Shown: positions 53,522 through 61,185 of the stretch, in pieces
Position numbering within the stretch: position 1 is the stretch's first letter
How the letters are laid out: each line of letters begins with the position of its first letter
Virus record (IMG/VR): IMGVR_UViG_3300025141_016046
Location: 1-64,000 of that record
DNA length: 64,000 nt
Direction: 5' to 3' (one strand)
Origin: a virus
Notes under the pieces: generated by a model
The model's database searches: none
What the model was told of the DNA's origin: nothing
The model's input: the letters and a program-made list of their open reading frames with translations, nothing else
Made by a program: the position numbers and the translations under genes

Positions 53522-54328
53522 CAGGAAAGAATTCAAGATCTAAATAATAAAGAGTTTAAAAACCTATATTTTATTCATATTCCTAAGGCAGCTGGGTCAT
53601 ATATAAAACAATTTCCAATCAAGTGGGGGCAAAGTCACGAGCAATTTCACAGCTTTTCTCCAGTAGTCGGACCCTGGGGGACTACTGTTCCAGAGGAGCT
53701 TTTACTACCAAAGTCAGATCCCCAATTACTTCTTGAAAAAGGAGAAATAATATCTGGATACAAGAAGATAGAGCCGACCCAAATATCAAAAAAATTCTTA
53801 AAATTTGCAACTATTAGAAATCCGTTTGACTATCTAGTAAGTTGTTATTTTTCTAAAATGGTTGGAGTAGAATATGTCAATCTAGATGGGTGGCCGTTAA
53901 AGAAAGTTAGCACAGGGGACATAGAGGAATTCTTAATAAGCTTTTCAAAGAGTGAGAGAATGTACCTTCAATCTAGAAAAAATCTATTTCACCAAATATT
54001 CGACAATGAAGGAAGGTGTTGTGTAGATGTTCTAATTAGAGTAGAAAGAATAGATGAGGGACTCAGCCTTCTCAATAAAGAGGTATTTAGCAATAAGCTC
54101 AATATATCAAAAAAAGATCACAAAAATATTACGGGTGAAAGAGAGATAAATGGTAAAAGACAAGGATATGAGAAATTCTATACAAGTAAAACTAAAAAAG
54201 AAATCAAGAAAAAAATTAAAAGAGAGCTTAGCATGTTCGAATACAGTTTCAAGGGTCCTACAAATAAAAGACCCCTTGTATTCTTAGATAGAAATAAAAA
54301 ATACGATATTTTTAAGGATTTTAAATGA
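53501..54328 (+). CDS. Sulfotransferase-like protein, tandem copy 1 (275 aa)
   Basis: The start of the domain has FIHIPKAAGSYIK (about residues 24-36), the 5-prime-phosphosulfate-binding loop pattern of membrane-type sulfotransferases (Sulfotransfer_2-like), and FATIRNPFDYLVSCYF (about 102-117) is the typical 3-prime-phosphate region with Arg106. Such enzymes move sulfate from PAPS to sugars or other acceptors. There is no membrane segment, so it would be cytoplasmic. It is one of only two plus-strand genes in the window. It overlaps its paralogue by ATGA. Both copies are intact, so neither is a remnant. The acceptor is unknown. Confidence 0.75.
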   Translation: MISDEEYQERIQDLNNKEFKNLYFIHIPKAAGSYIKQFPIKWGQSHEQFHSFSPVVGPWGTTVPEELLLPKSDPQLLLEKGEIISGYKKIEPTQISKKFLKFATIRNPFDYLVSCYFSKMVGVEYVNLDGWPLKKVSTGDIEEFLISFSKSERMYLQSRKNLFHQIFDNEGRCCVDVLIRVERIDEGLSLLNKEVFSNKLNISKKDHKNITGEREINGKRQGYEKFYTSKTKKEIKKKIKRELSMFEYSFKGPTNKRPLVFLDRNKKYDIFKDFK

Positions 54329-55152
54329 TTAGTGATGAAGAATACAAGAAAAGAATTCAAGATCTAAAAGATAAGAAATTTAAAAAGCTTTATTTTATTC
54401 ATGTTCCAAAGGCAGCCGGATCTTACGTAAGAGAGTTTCCGATTCCAACTTCTGTTCACGGAAACCATGAGCAGTTTCACAACAATTCTTCATATAGCAT
54501 CGGAAGGATAGTTGATGGAGCAATGCATTCAACAAGGCAGTTACTTGAAAGAGGTGACATAGTTACTGGATATTCAATGATAACTAAGGCCAAAAATAGC
54601 AATATAAGCCAAGATTCATTAAAGTTTGCAACTGTTAGAAATCCGTTTGACTACCTAATAAGTTGCTATTTTTCAGGAATGGTTGGTGCACCCGGTCAGA
54701 CTATTAGATGCAATAATGATCATGGCAGCTATAAGACATACTGCGAGCACTGCAATGGTTTTGGATATGAAAGGTTCTTATCTGAATTCAGCAGAGGACG
54801 GATGTTATACGAACCTTGTAGAAAAAATCTATTTCATCAAGTATTTGACAATGAGGGACGCTGTGGTGTTGACCTGCTTATTAGATCAGAGTATGTTGCT
54901 GAGGGATTGCAGCAGCTAGGTAAGATAATATCTCTTAAAGATGAAGCTAAAAATATTCCAAAAGATCATGCAAATTCTTCTTCTAAAAGAATGAAAAGAG
55001 ACTATAGAGAGTTCTACTCTCCCAAGATAAAAGATATGGTAGAGAGAAAGGTTAGAAACGAGCTTGATATGTTTGGTTACACTTTTGACGGACCAGTTGA
55101 CAAAAGACCCTTTGTATTTCTAGATAGGGATAAAAGATATGATATCTTCTAA
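54325..55152 (+). CDS. Sulfotransferase-like protein, tandem copy 2 (275 aa)
   Basis: A full-length paralogue of the preceding gene: it shares the N-terminal MISDEEY block, the HVPKAAGSY loop, FATVRNPFDYLISCYF, the RKNLFHQVFDNEGRC segment and the C-terminal KRPFVFLDRDKRYDIF. It differs by a short central insertion with three cysteines and a histidine (CNNDHGSYKTYCEHC), which might bind a metal. AAGGA stands six bases ahead of its ATG. It ends tail-to-tail with a minus-strand dehydrogenase gene, the two stop codons overlapping. Distinct acceptor specificity of the two copies is likely but inferred. Confidence 0.75.
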   Translation: MISDEEYKKRIQDLKDKKFKKLYFIHVPKAAGSYVREFPIPTSVHGNHEQFHNNSSYSIGRIVDGAMHSTRQLLERGDIVTGYSMITKAKNSNISQDSLKFATVRNPFDYLISCYFSGMVGAPGQTIRCNNDHGSYKTYCEHCNGFGYERFLSEFSRGRMLYEPCRKNLFHQVFDNEGRCGVDLLIRSEYVAEGLQQLGKIISLKDEAKNIPKDHANSSSKRMKRDYREFYSPKIKDMVERKVRNELDMFGYTFDGPVDKRPFVFLDRDKRYDIF

Positions 55153-56006
55153 TCTTCGCTAACTGCTCGACCTGCCATCTTCTCCCAGTCTCGTTCATTC
55201 TCATTCCTAACCTCTAGATTCTTTTCCCACACACATCGAAGAATTCTTGGATCAACGCTATTATTTTTTGCTACCTTGATAAGTGCATTTAAATCCTTTG
55301 GAAAGCAATGCCCGCCAAATCCCATGCTTCCGTCAGGACCTGGGACTGACCAGTGTGACTTTCCAAGCCTCTCGTCATAAAGTGCATACTCAACAACCTT
55401 ATCATAATCTATGCTGAGTGGTTCGCAGATCTGATTCATCTCATTAGAAAAAATAACCTTAGTGGCAAGGAAGCAATTAGTAAAATATTTGACCATTTCC
55501 GCTGTATTGGATCCTGTCTTAACGATAGGGGTTTGCTTAAATGCCTTTCTAAAGACATTCTTCACGACCGAGGTTCCCGGTCTCGGACCTCCAACTATTA
55601 TTCTAGTCTGATTCTTAAAATCTTCTACTGCATTGGCTTCAGTTAAAAATTCAGGATTAAATACGACTTGTATGTTTGAAACTTTTTTATTTAAATATTC
55701 AGTTGTTCCCGGGGGAATTGTTGACTTAATGACTGCTACCTTGTTGTCTATTTCTTTACAAAGACTGTCAATCTCTAAAATAGTTTCTTCAACAATTCTT
55801 AGATCACAAGAACCGTCCTGTCTCATGGGTGTTGGAAGGCAGACAAATATAACGTCTACTTTTTCAACAAGAGGCGCTAACGAACTACAAGTAGATTTTT
55901 CGGATACAAACTTATCATATGTCTCAATGTTGAATGCATGCTTCATTCCCTCATTTAGAGCTCCTCCAACAAATCCCTGTCCAACTATTCCAATTGTATT
56001 TATCAT
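55149..56006 (-). CDS. Nucleotide-sugar dehydrogenase (UDP-glucose/GDP-mannose family), lacking the C-terminal domain
   Basis: An NAD-dependent enzyme that would oxidise a nucleotide sugar to the uronic acid. The Rossmann loop GIVGQGFVGGAL, the family segment FNPEFLTEANAVEDF and the catalytic cysteine in GFGGHCFPKD are present. The protein ends after about 285 residues, where typical members go on to about 400-450 with a third domain that completes substrate binding, so it is short by that domain. The reading frame is otherwise intact and the stop overlaps the convergent sulfotransferase stop. The start is ATG 56006 with AGGATAGG upstream. It may be active as a reduced form or act on another substrate. 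Confidence 0.85.
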   Translation of the reverse strand: MINTIGIVGQGFVGGALNEGMKHAFNIETYDKFVSEKSTCSSLAPLVEKVDVIFVCLPTPMRQDGSCDLRIVEETILEIDSLCKEIDNKVAVIKSTIPPGTTEYLNKKVSNIQVVFNPEFLTEANAVEDFKNQTRIIVGGPRPGTSVVKNVFRKAFKQTPIVKTGSNTAEMVKYFTNCFLATKVIFSNEMNQICEPLSIDYDKVVEYALYDERLGKSHWSVPGPDGSMGFGGHCFPKDLNALIKVAKNNSVDPRILRCVWEKNLEVRNENERDWEKMAGRAVSED

Positions 56007-56010
56007 CAAC

Positions 56011-56340
56011 CTATCCTTTGTATGCCCTTATAGCACATATCTTGCCATCGCTATTAAACTCAATGACGTCAACAACCCGCAATGCATCATCATTATTAAT
56101 GTAGATCTCTATCTCAGATACAGTTAAATTTCCAGTTTCTGCAATATTGATTGGAACAATATTGATAGTGTCAAACATCTTAAACATTTTTTTATTTTCG
56201 TGAAGAACGTACGCAACGGGTCCAACATTAAGATCCCAATCTCTAAGCGTGATATCTTTAGAAAATAACTCCTTTAAACCGTCTGCATCCTTATTTGAAA
56301 AAGTATCAAAATACTTTAGTGTTAGCTCTTTTAAGTTCAT
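56011..56340 (-). CDS. NTF2/SnoaL-like small protein (109 aa)
   Basis: Length and layout fit the NTF2-like fold: a helical start (LTLKYFDTFSNKDADGLKEL), then DITLRDWDLNVGP and strands ending in DVIEFNSDGKICAIRAYKG. In this superfamily such a single domain can be an isomerase, a cyclase or simply a ligand-binding protein. Genes of this type sit beside sugar-synthesis genes in some bacterial clusters. It is coupled to NeuB by an ATGA overlap and is followed four bases later by the dehydrogenase gene, so a step in sugar metabolism is the likely role. No catalytic residue can be named. Confidence 0.7.
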   Translation of the reverse strand: MNLKELTLKYFDTFSNKDADGLKELFSKDITLRDWDLNVGPVAYVLHENKKMFKMFDTINIVPINIAETGNLTVSEIEIYINNDDALRVVDVIEFNSDGKICAIRAYKG

Positions 56341-57389
56341 TTTATATCCTCCATTGTTAAAATTTGATCGTCAGAAATATCCTTAGACGCGAACCTTCCT
56401 AAGATCTTGTGAAGCATAGTTGGAGAAAGTCCAGTGCCTGGTCGCTTGCATGATAGATTTTTATCAGTAAGCATTTCCCCTTTTTTAATTTTAGAAGTGG
56501 ATACTATACTTCTTCTAGCATAAAGCCTTGCTCTCTCTTCGCTCTCTGTGCACTTCTTTTCTCTTGAGCCCAAGAGTGAAACTGCTAGGTTTATATTTTC
56601 AATAATCTTAGTAACTTCAGGTGGGTCAACTGATAGCCAGTGATCAGCACTTTTGTCAAGTGTCTTGTCTACTGTGTAGTGCTTTTCAAATATAGTTGCT
56701 CCAAGAGCATAGGCAAAAGCAGGGGTCCAAAGATTCATTGTGTGGTCAGATAGACCCATAATACAATCTGGAAACTCTTCTCTAAGGTGCTCTATCATTC
56801 GCAAGTTAATCTCATGATCTTCTGTTGGATACTTGAGATTACAGTGCATAACAACAATTTTATCTGTACCGCATTTTAGTACATTGACTGCAGCTCTTAT
56901 CTCATCTATTGTTCCAGCACCTGTAGAAAGCATAACTATCTTCCCCTTAGATGCTACATTTTCTAGAAGCGGATGATTTGTCAGGTCACATGATGCAATC
57001 TTATAAGCATTGATTCCAACTCTATCGAGGTAGTCTGTTGCTTCATCGTCAAATGGGGTTGACATAAACTCTATATCGTGATAGTCACATATTCGCTTAA
57101 GTTCTGCATGATCTGCCTCACCAAAAGAATCTAAATGAGAATAGGAGTCAAATTGAGATCCTTCACTTTCTATCTCACCTTCCCAATCCCAAAATCTAGG
57201 AGCATCTCTAGTACACAGATTTTTAGCTTTATATGATTGAAATTTAATTGCATGAGCACCTGCTTCAGCAGCTTCTCTAATTAATCTTTCACCGAGATCT
57301 AAAGATCCTAGATGATTTACACCTGCTTCAGCAATAAAAAATGGACTTCCTGATAAAAGACGGTTCCATAGTTTATCAACTGGTGACAT
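56337..57389 (-). CDS. neuB: Nonulosonate (sialic-acid-type) synthase, NeuB family
   Basis: This enzyme condenses phosphoenolpyruvate with an N-acetyl-hexosamine derivative to give a sialic, legionaminic or pseudaminic acid. Family marks are FFIAEAGVNHLGSLDLGERL, HAIKFQSYKA, FMSTPFDDEATDYL, KIASCDLTNHPLLE, VMLSTGAGT and LSDHT with EKHYTVDK. The C-terminal part (about 285-350) is a SAF/antifreeze-like domain (RARRSIVSTSKIKKGEML type). The length of 350 aa is normal. Which nonulosonate is made is not decidable here. An intact NeuA is encoded three genes upstream. A GAGGATC site precedes the ATG. Confidence 0.93.
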   Translation of the reverse strand: MSPVDKLWNRLLSGSPFFIAEAGVNHLGSLDLGERLIREAAEAGAHAIKFQSYKAKNLCTRDAPRFWDWEGEIESEGSQFDSYSHLDSFGEADHAELKRICDYHDIEFMSTPFDDEATDYLDRVGINAYKIASCDLTNHPLLENVASKGKIVMLSTGAGTIDEIRAAVNVLKCGTDKIVVMHCNLKYPTEDHEINLRMIEHLREEFPDCIMGLSDHTMNLWTPAFAYALGATIFEKHYTVDKTLDKSADHWLSVDPPEVTKIIENINLAVSLLGSREKKCTESEERARLYARRSIVSTSKIKKGEMLTDKNLSCKRPGTGLSPTMLHKILGRFASKDISDDQILTMEDIK

Positions 57390-58062
57390 TTTGATCCTCG
57401 TCTATTTTCTTTTTAAGAGACTGCCTTTCTTTGGTTTTTGAAGAAAGACTTCCAGACCTTTTAAAGTATCTGTAGTATGGTAACCTTAAATGGTACCCAT
57501 TAAAGTTCTTAATGTATCTTAAAATAAGATCATAGTCCTCTCTATTTCTTAGAGATTCATCGTATAGCCCTATTGACTCCAGATATCTCTTTCTAAACAT
57601 AATTCCTGCACCATGGTCAAGTAGCACATCTAGAGTGTTTAGTGACTGCTTTCTCTCAAATTTTTCATTTACAACTATGTGATCACAGTAAACAAACCCT
57701 ATATCATCATTCCACTCTAAAATCTCAGATAGTGTGAAGAGAAAGTTTTTATTAATAAAGTCGTCACCATCAACTCTCACTATGTACTTTCCTGATGATA
57801 GCGTGATTCCCTTGTTGGAGGCTGCCGACACTCCGCTATTCTTTTCTAGTCTGGCAGAATTTACTAGTCCAGAAAATTGAGAAATAACTTCCCAGGATCC
57901 ATCGATCGAACAATCATCTACGACAATTATCTCATATCTATCATCCGATAGTGTTTGATTAATGCAGCTATTAATTGCTCTCCCGATATGTTTTTCAAGA
58001 TTAAAGCAAGTTATAATGACGCTTATTAGTATATTGCTATCCTGCGTAGATTTTAATTCCAT
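57376..58062 (-). CDS. GT2-type glycosyltransferase (228 aa)
   Basis: A GT-A-fold family 2 enzyme. The N-terminus ISVIITCFNLEKHIGRAINS and IIVVDDCSIDGS form the nucleotide-sugar site, and IVRVDGDDF carries the metal-binding DXD motif. GAGIMFRKRYLESIGLYDES is the usual acceptor-side segment. At 228 aa it contains only the catalytic domain. It lies between NeuB and a methyltransferase and overlaps both, so it is probably made in stoichiometry with them. The transferred sugar is unknown. Confidence 0.88.
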   Translation of the reverse strand: MELKSTQDSNILISVIITCFNLEKHIGRAINSCINQTLSDDRYEIIVVDDCSIDGSWEVISQFSGLVNSARLEKNSGVSAASNKGITLSSGKYIVRVDGDDFINKNFLFTLSEILEWNDDIGFVYCDHIVVNEKFERKQSLNTLDVLLDHGAGIMFRKRYLESIGLYDESLRNREDYDLILRYIKNFNGYHLRLPYYRYFKRSGSLSSKTKERQSLKKKIDEDQNVTS

Positions 58063-58603
58063 CAGACTTTAACCATCTATCACAAATATTTTCAAAAACT
58101 TCTGGCGGTATGCCTGTTGATCCTAGCTTAGTATAGTTTGTGTTCTTAGTAAAGATAATATCAAACTTCTCTTCTATTTCAACTTCATACATTGAAAAAA
58201 GCTCATCTATATCTCTAACATCCCCTTCAAGTATGTAGTATATAGATTGACTACAGAATTTATCTGCAACCTCGCCTGCAGTTTTTTGATAAGCTTGATC
58301 TCCCTGACCCCTTAGCCTAAAGAGATCAATTCCTATAAACTTATTACAACCCCTCTCCTGAAAAAATGGCCACATTGTGCAAAATCCACATCCTAGATCT
58401 AGTACAGATATTGTATCTTCAGAATTCTTAGATTTTAAAAATGTGCTTAAGTCTCCTGATTTTTCAAATAATTCATTTAGCCTTCTCTCATGTGGAACAA
58501 TCAGCGCCCAGTTCCATAGGCTACCTCTTCCATGTTTATTGGATCTTTCAAGGAGAAAGCTTTCAATCTCCTGTATTAGATTTTCATCCTTGCTAGTTAT
58601 CAT
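58037..58603 (-). CDS. SAM-dependent methyltransferase (188 aa)
   Basis: A class I methyltransferase. Motif I is VLDLGCGFCTMWPFF (about residues 68-82), followed by an acidic residue in FIGIDLFRL and a motif-II-like FDIIFTKNTNYT. The N-terminal helix is charged. The target could be a sugar, as suggested by the surrounding nonulosonate and glycosyltransferase genes. It overlaps the next gene by 26 bases and the preceding NeuA gene by 11. It ends with IKIYAG. The precise acceptor is unknown. Confidence 0.8.
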   Translation of the reverse strand: MITSKDENLIQEIESFLLERSNKHGRGSLWNWALIVPHERRLNELFEKSGDLSTFLKSKNSEDTISVLDLGCGFCTMWPFFQERGCNKFIGIDLFRLRGQGDQAYQKTAGEVADKFCSQSIYYILEGDVRDIDELFSMYEVEIEEKFDIIFTKNTNYTKLGSTGIPPEVFENICDRWLKSDGIKIYAG

Positions 58604-59171
58604 TTTTATTTTCCATCTTTCTTGCTATTTTATCAATATCATCTTTTGTGTGAACGTCTATGTAGTTTGTACTTACAACTCCCTTATAAACACTTAAAGC
58701 CTTTTGATCAACACACCTGTCTAAAAGCACATGAATTGCTGAGTCTTCTATTCCATTTTGATCTACAGTAAATACTTCCCACAGATTATTTTGTATTAGC
58801 TTTTCAATACATTCATCTATCTTTATTGACTCTATTTGTGGTGAATTTGCTTGAATTCTAACCATCAGGTCAAAATAAACACCCGATTTATTTAGATGAT
58901 TTTTTGCATGTGAAAGAACATCCTGCGTCCAGACATTATCCCTTGAAAGGCTGCTAGGCCTATTAATAACGCTAATCCCTTGTGCTTCTACAATATTTTT
59001 TATTTCTTCATCTTCTGTACTGACAAATATATCTTTTTGATCAATATATTTGCTCTTCAGGCAAGCATCAATAGACCAGCAAACTAAAGGTTTGTTGAAG
59101 AGTAGATGGATATTTTTTCTAGGAAGTCTCTTGCTTCCACCTCTAGCAGGTATGACACAGACTATTTTCAA
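58593..59171 (-). CDS. neuA: CMP-nonulosonate (acylneuraminate) cytidylyltransferase, NeuA family
   Basis: This enzyme activates a sialic-acid-type sugar with CTP to give the CMP-sugar donor. The nucleotide-binding start VIPARGGSKRLPRKNI and the following KPLVCWSIDACLKS are diagnostic. The RIQANSPQI segment corresponds to the QLQPTSPL part of the family. At 192 aa it is shorter than the typical 220-230, with a reduced C-terminus. The start is a TTG at 59171 preceded by GGAGG, overlapping the upstream stop (TTGA). Together with NeuB it points to CMP-nonulosonate synthesis. Confidence 0.9.
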   Translation of the reverse strand: MKIVCVIPARGGSKRLPRKNIHLLFNKPLVCWSIDACLKSKYIDQKDIFVSTEDEEIKNIVEAQGISVINRPSSLSRDNVWTQDVLSHAKNHLNKSGVYFDLMVRIQANSPQIESIKIDECIEKLIQNNLWEVFTVDQNGIEDSAIHVLLDRCVDQKALSVYKGVVSTNYIDVHTKDDIDKIARKMENKNDN

Positions 59172-60346
59172 AGATCCTCCACAAGGATAGACTTATCTCC
59201 AGTCATTGAAGTGCATGCAATTCCAATCTTAACATCATCATCATCTGGCTTAAGGAAGCACCTCAAAAGATAGTAAGGACAAGCTGGGCAAACTTCTAAG
59301 TCTAGCTTATGATAGACTATTTCACCTGATTTTTTCTTGGTAAAGACAAATGGATTTTTCTGAAATATTTGATCTCTAAAGGTTATCATTAGACGATTAT
59401 TAGACCACCTCTCCAGCCCTATTTTTATCTCTATCGGCTTCATATTTTCACATATTTGAATTGCCTTTTTTGCATCAGACCATCTAAAGGGTATGTTAAA
59501 TTTTTTAGATGCATTTCTCAATAGGTCTATAGCATAGTACGTCTCATCTCTCATATCTCTATGATCATGACTAAAGTATGAAAGAATTACAGGGCAATTA
59601 TTCTGCCTGGCATACCCAAATGCTTCATCTACTTCCCACTGCTGTAACTCATGAAGCCTTGATTTAAGATCAACAGATCTAGCAACATATCTACGCATTC
59701 TTCCCGGAGAAAACAAGTCTCTTTTGCTTGGGTGATAATATCCCCAATGTCTTGGTGCATGAAACCAGTTAAAGTCAAAAATGTCATCTGTTTTGACTGA
59801 TGTGTACGAAGCCCTATTGGAATAGTCAATCATTAGATTTTCTTCTAGCCATTGAGAGCATTTATTATCCTCTATCGTACCTCCTGCTCTAAATGCTTCT
59901 GGAAAATCATATCTCTCAATAATTCTATGACCTAGTATTTGATAATGTACTTTGGAGCTATCCCAGTCACTAGACCATTGATCACCTATTCCGCTCTTAG
60001 GTGGTTGATGATAGTGCCAGTGAAAGCTGTCACAGTCTGTATTTAGAGACTTAATGTTGTCATATGTGTCATTATATTTTTCAATTCTATTTTTAGGATT
60101 TGTCCTAAACCCCATAAAGTCCATAATAAACCAGTTTAAAATAAAATAATTTTCGAAAGAATCCCGAGAGTCAAATCTAAACCTATCAGATGTTATATCT
60201 GACAGTGATCGCTTTATGTCGTCCCAGTTATCCATAAACTCTTTGGATCCGTCTGGTCTCCTTCTAACGTCGCCCCCAATCGGTCCTTCAGTATCCACAC
60301 AGTGAACAACTAGAACCTGAGCTTTATTTGTTGAGAAACCACCCAT
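59168..60346 (-). CDS. NodB-like polysaccharide deacetylase candidate (392 aa)
   Basis: The sequence has the scattered motifs of the NodB/CE4-type deacetylase barrel in a divergent form: VVHCVDTEGP (Asp near residue 18) for the catalytic acid region, HWHYHQPP for the HXXXH metal site, FRAGG for the third motif and YFSHDHRDMRDE near the end of the barrel. A C-terminal beta-rich part (about 300-392) includes LDLEVCPACPYYLL with a CXXC pair. The gene is coupled to NeuA, so it may remove an acetyl group from the nonulosonate precursor or product. That role is an inference from context, and the family call is moderate. Confidence 0.55.
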   Translation of the reverse strand: MGGFSTNKAQVLVVHCVDTEGPIGGDVRRRPDGSKEFMDNWDDIKRSLSDITSDRFRFDSRDSFENYFILNWFIMDFMGFRTNPKNRIEKYNDTYDNIKSLNTDCDSFHWHYHQPPKSGIGDQWSSDWDSSKVHYQILGHRIIERYDFPEAFRAGGTIEDNKCSQWLEENLMIDYSNRASYTSVKTDDIFDFNWFHAPRHWGYYHPSKRDLFSPGRMRRYVARSVDLKSRLHELQQWEVDEAFGYARQNNCPVILSYFSHDHRDMRDETYYAIDLLRNASKKFNIPFRWSDAKKAIQICENMKPIEIKIGLERWSNNRLMITFRDQIFQKNPFVFTKKKSGEIVYHKLDLEVCPACPYYLLRCFLKPDDDDVKIGIACTSMTGDKSILVEDL

Positions 60347-61184
60347 ATTTTACCATTCCTGAGTCTATGTTATTCTCTTTAAACCAGCAAAAAGTATCAT
60401 TTAAAATACTCCATCGCTTAGTCGCAAAGTCCTTAAAACTATCATCAATTTGATAGTCGCTATCTTTAACTTCAATACAGCCGCTTAGAGATTTTGAAAT
60501 ATCAAGATTAAATCTTGACAACATGTCAAAGTAAATTACTAGCTTGTGAAATCTATTTTTAAATTTATAGTGATTAGAAATGTTCACAATTCCTGCTGCT
60601 ACTCCAGATATTTCTCTTATACTTGCAGAAAAAGTATACCATGCGTTTTCAGCAGCACTATAATACTCATATACTGAATTTTTAAGATTTATATCTTTAT
60701 AGTTTTTTCTTATATTGTCAATTGAGGGCCTGGTAAAATGAGAAAGTGTCATTTTTTCAACCTTTCTTATGCTTCTATCAAGTGATTTTAGATATAGAAG
60801 GACCCTTCTATCACTTACATCCCAGCTCTTTAAGATAGACTCAATTAATAAAATTCTTTCCGGAAGCCACTCTAAAACTTCTATAATGTCAAAATAGTTT
60901 GAATTTACTTTTTCTACAGGTATTTCAACACCCTGAACAAGATTTAATTTAAATCTTTCAATATAGTTTATTTTAGAAAAAATATCTGAAGGCATTATGA
61001 TAACATTTCCGCCTTGCAAGAAATTACTAACATTATCGCTAATTGAAGGCTTTGAATCAAGTACAAGAAAATCTAGATCTGATATTCCAGGATGTGATAT
61101 TTCTCCAACTTGATATATTTGAAGAGATGGGTTATCCTTGCAGAACTCTAATATAGCACGGTCATAATCTTCTTTTGTTTGCAA
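60324..61184 (-). CDS. Nucleotidyltransferase-like protein, divergent (286 aa)
   Basis: The N-terminal part holds a polymerase-beta-type nucleotidyltransferase pattern: VGEISHPGISDLDFLVLD (about residues 26-43), with two acidic residues (Asp36, Asp38) where the metal-binding DXD lies. The usual GS of the loop is GE here, so activity may be altered. The rest is helical (SAAENAWYTFSASIREIS). The start is a TTG (61184) one base after the upstream stop, with no good ribosome-binding site. It is encoded next to a second protein of the same type, and the target cannot be inferred. Confidence 0.65.
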   Translation of the reverse strand: MQTKEDYDRAILEFCKDNPSLQIYQVGEISHPGISDLDFLVLDSKPSISDNVSNFLQGGNVIIMPSDIFSKINYIERFKLNLVQGVEIPVEKVNSNYFDIIEVLEWLPERILLIESILKSWDVSDRRVLLYLKSLDRSIRKVEKMTLSHFTRPSIDNIRKNYKDINLKNSVYEYYSAAENAWYTFSASIREISGVAAGIVNISNHYKFKNRFHKLVIYFDMLSRFNLDISKSLSGCIEVKDSDYQIDDSFKDFATKRWSILNDTFCWFKENNIDSGMVKYGWFLNK

Positions 61185-61185
61185 T

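Noticed and set aside
54325-54328. Possible frameshift splitting one sulfotransferase gene into two.
   Set aside because: Each copy is full length with both substrate-binding motifs and its own ribosome-binding site, so this is a tandem duplication with an ATGA overlap, not a broken gene.
55134-55148. A palindrome AAGATAT-G-ATATCTT at the convergent junction, possibly a bidirectional terminator.
   Set aside because: The centre is one base and the stem is all weak pairs without a T-run on either side; it also codes the conserved end of the sulfotransferase (RYDIF, seen in copy 1 as KYDIF), so it is more likely coding coincidence.
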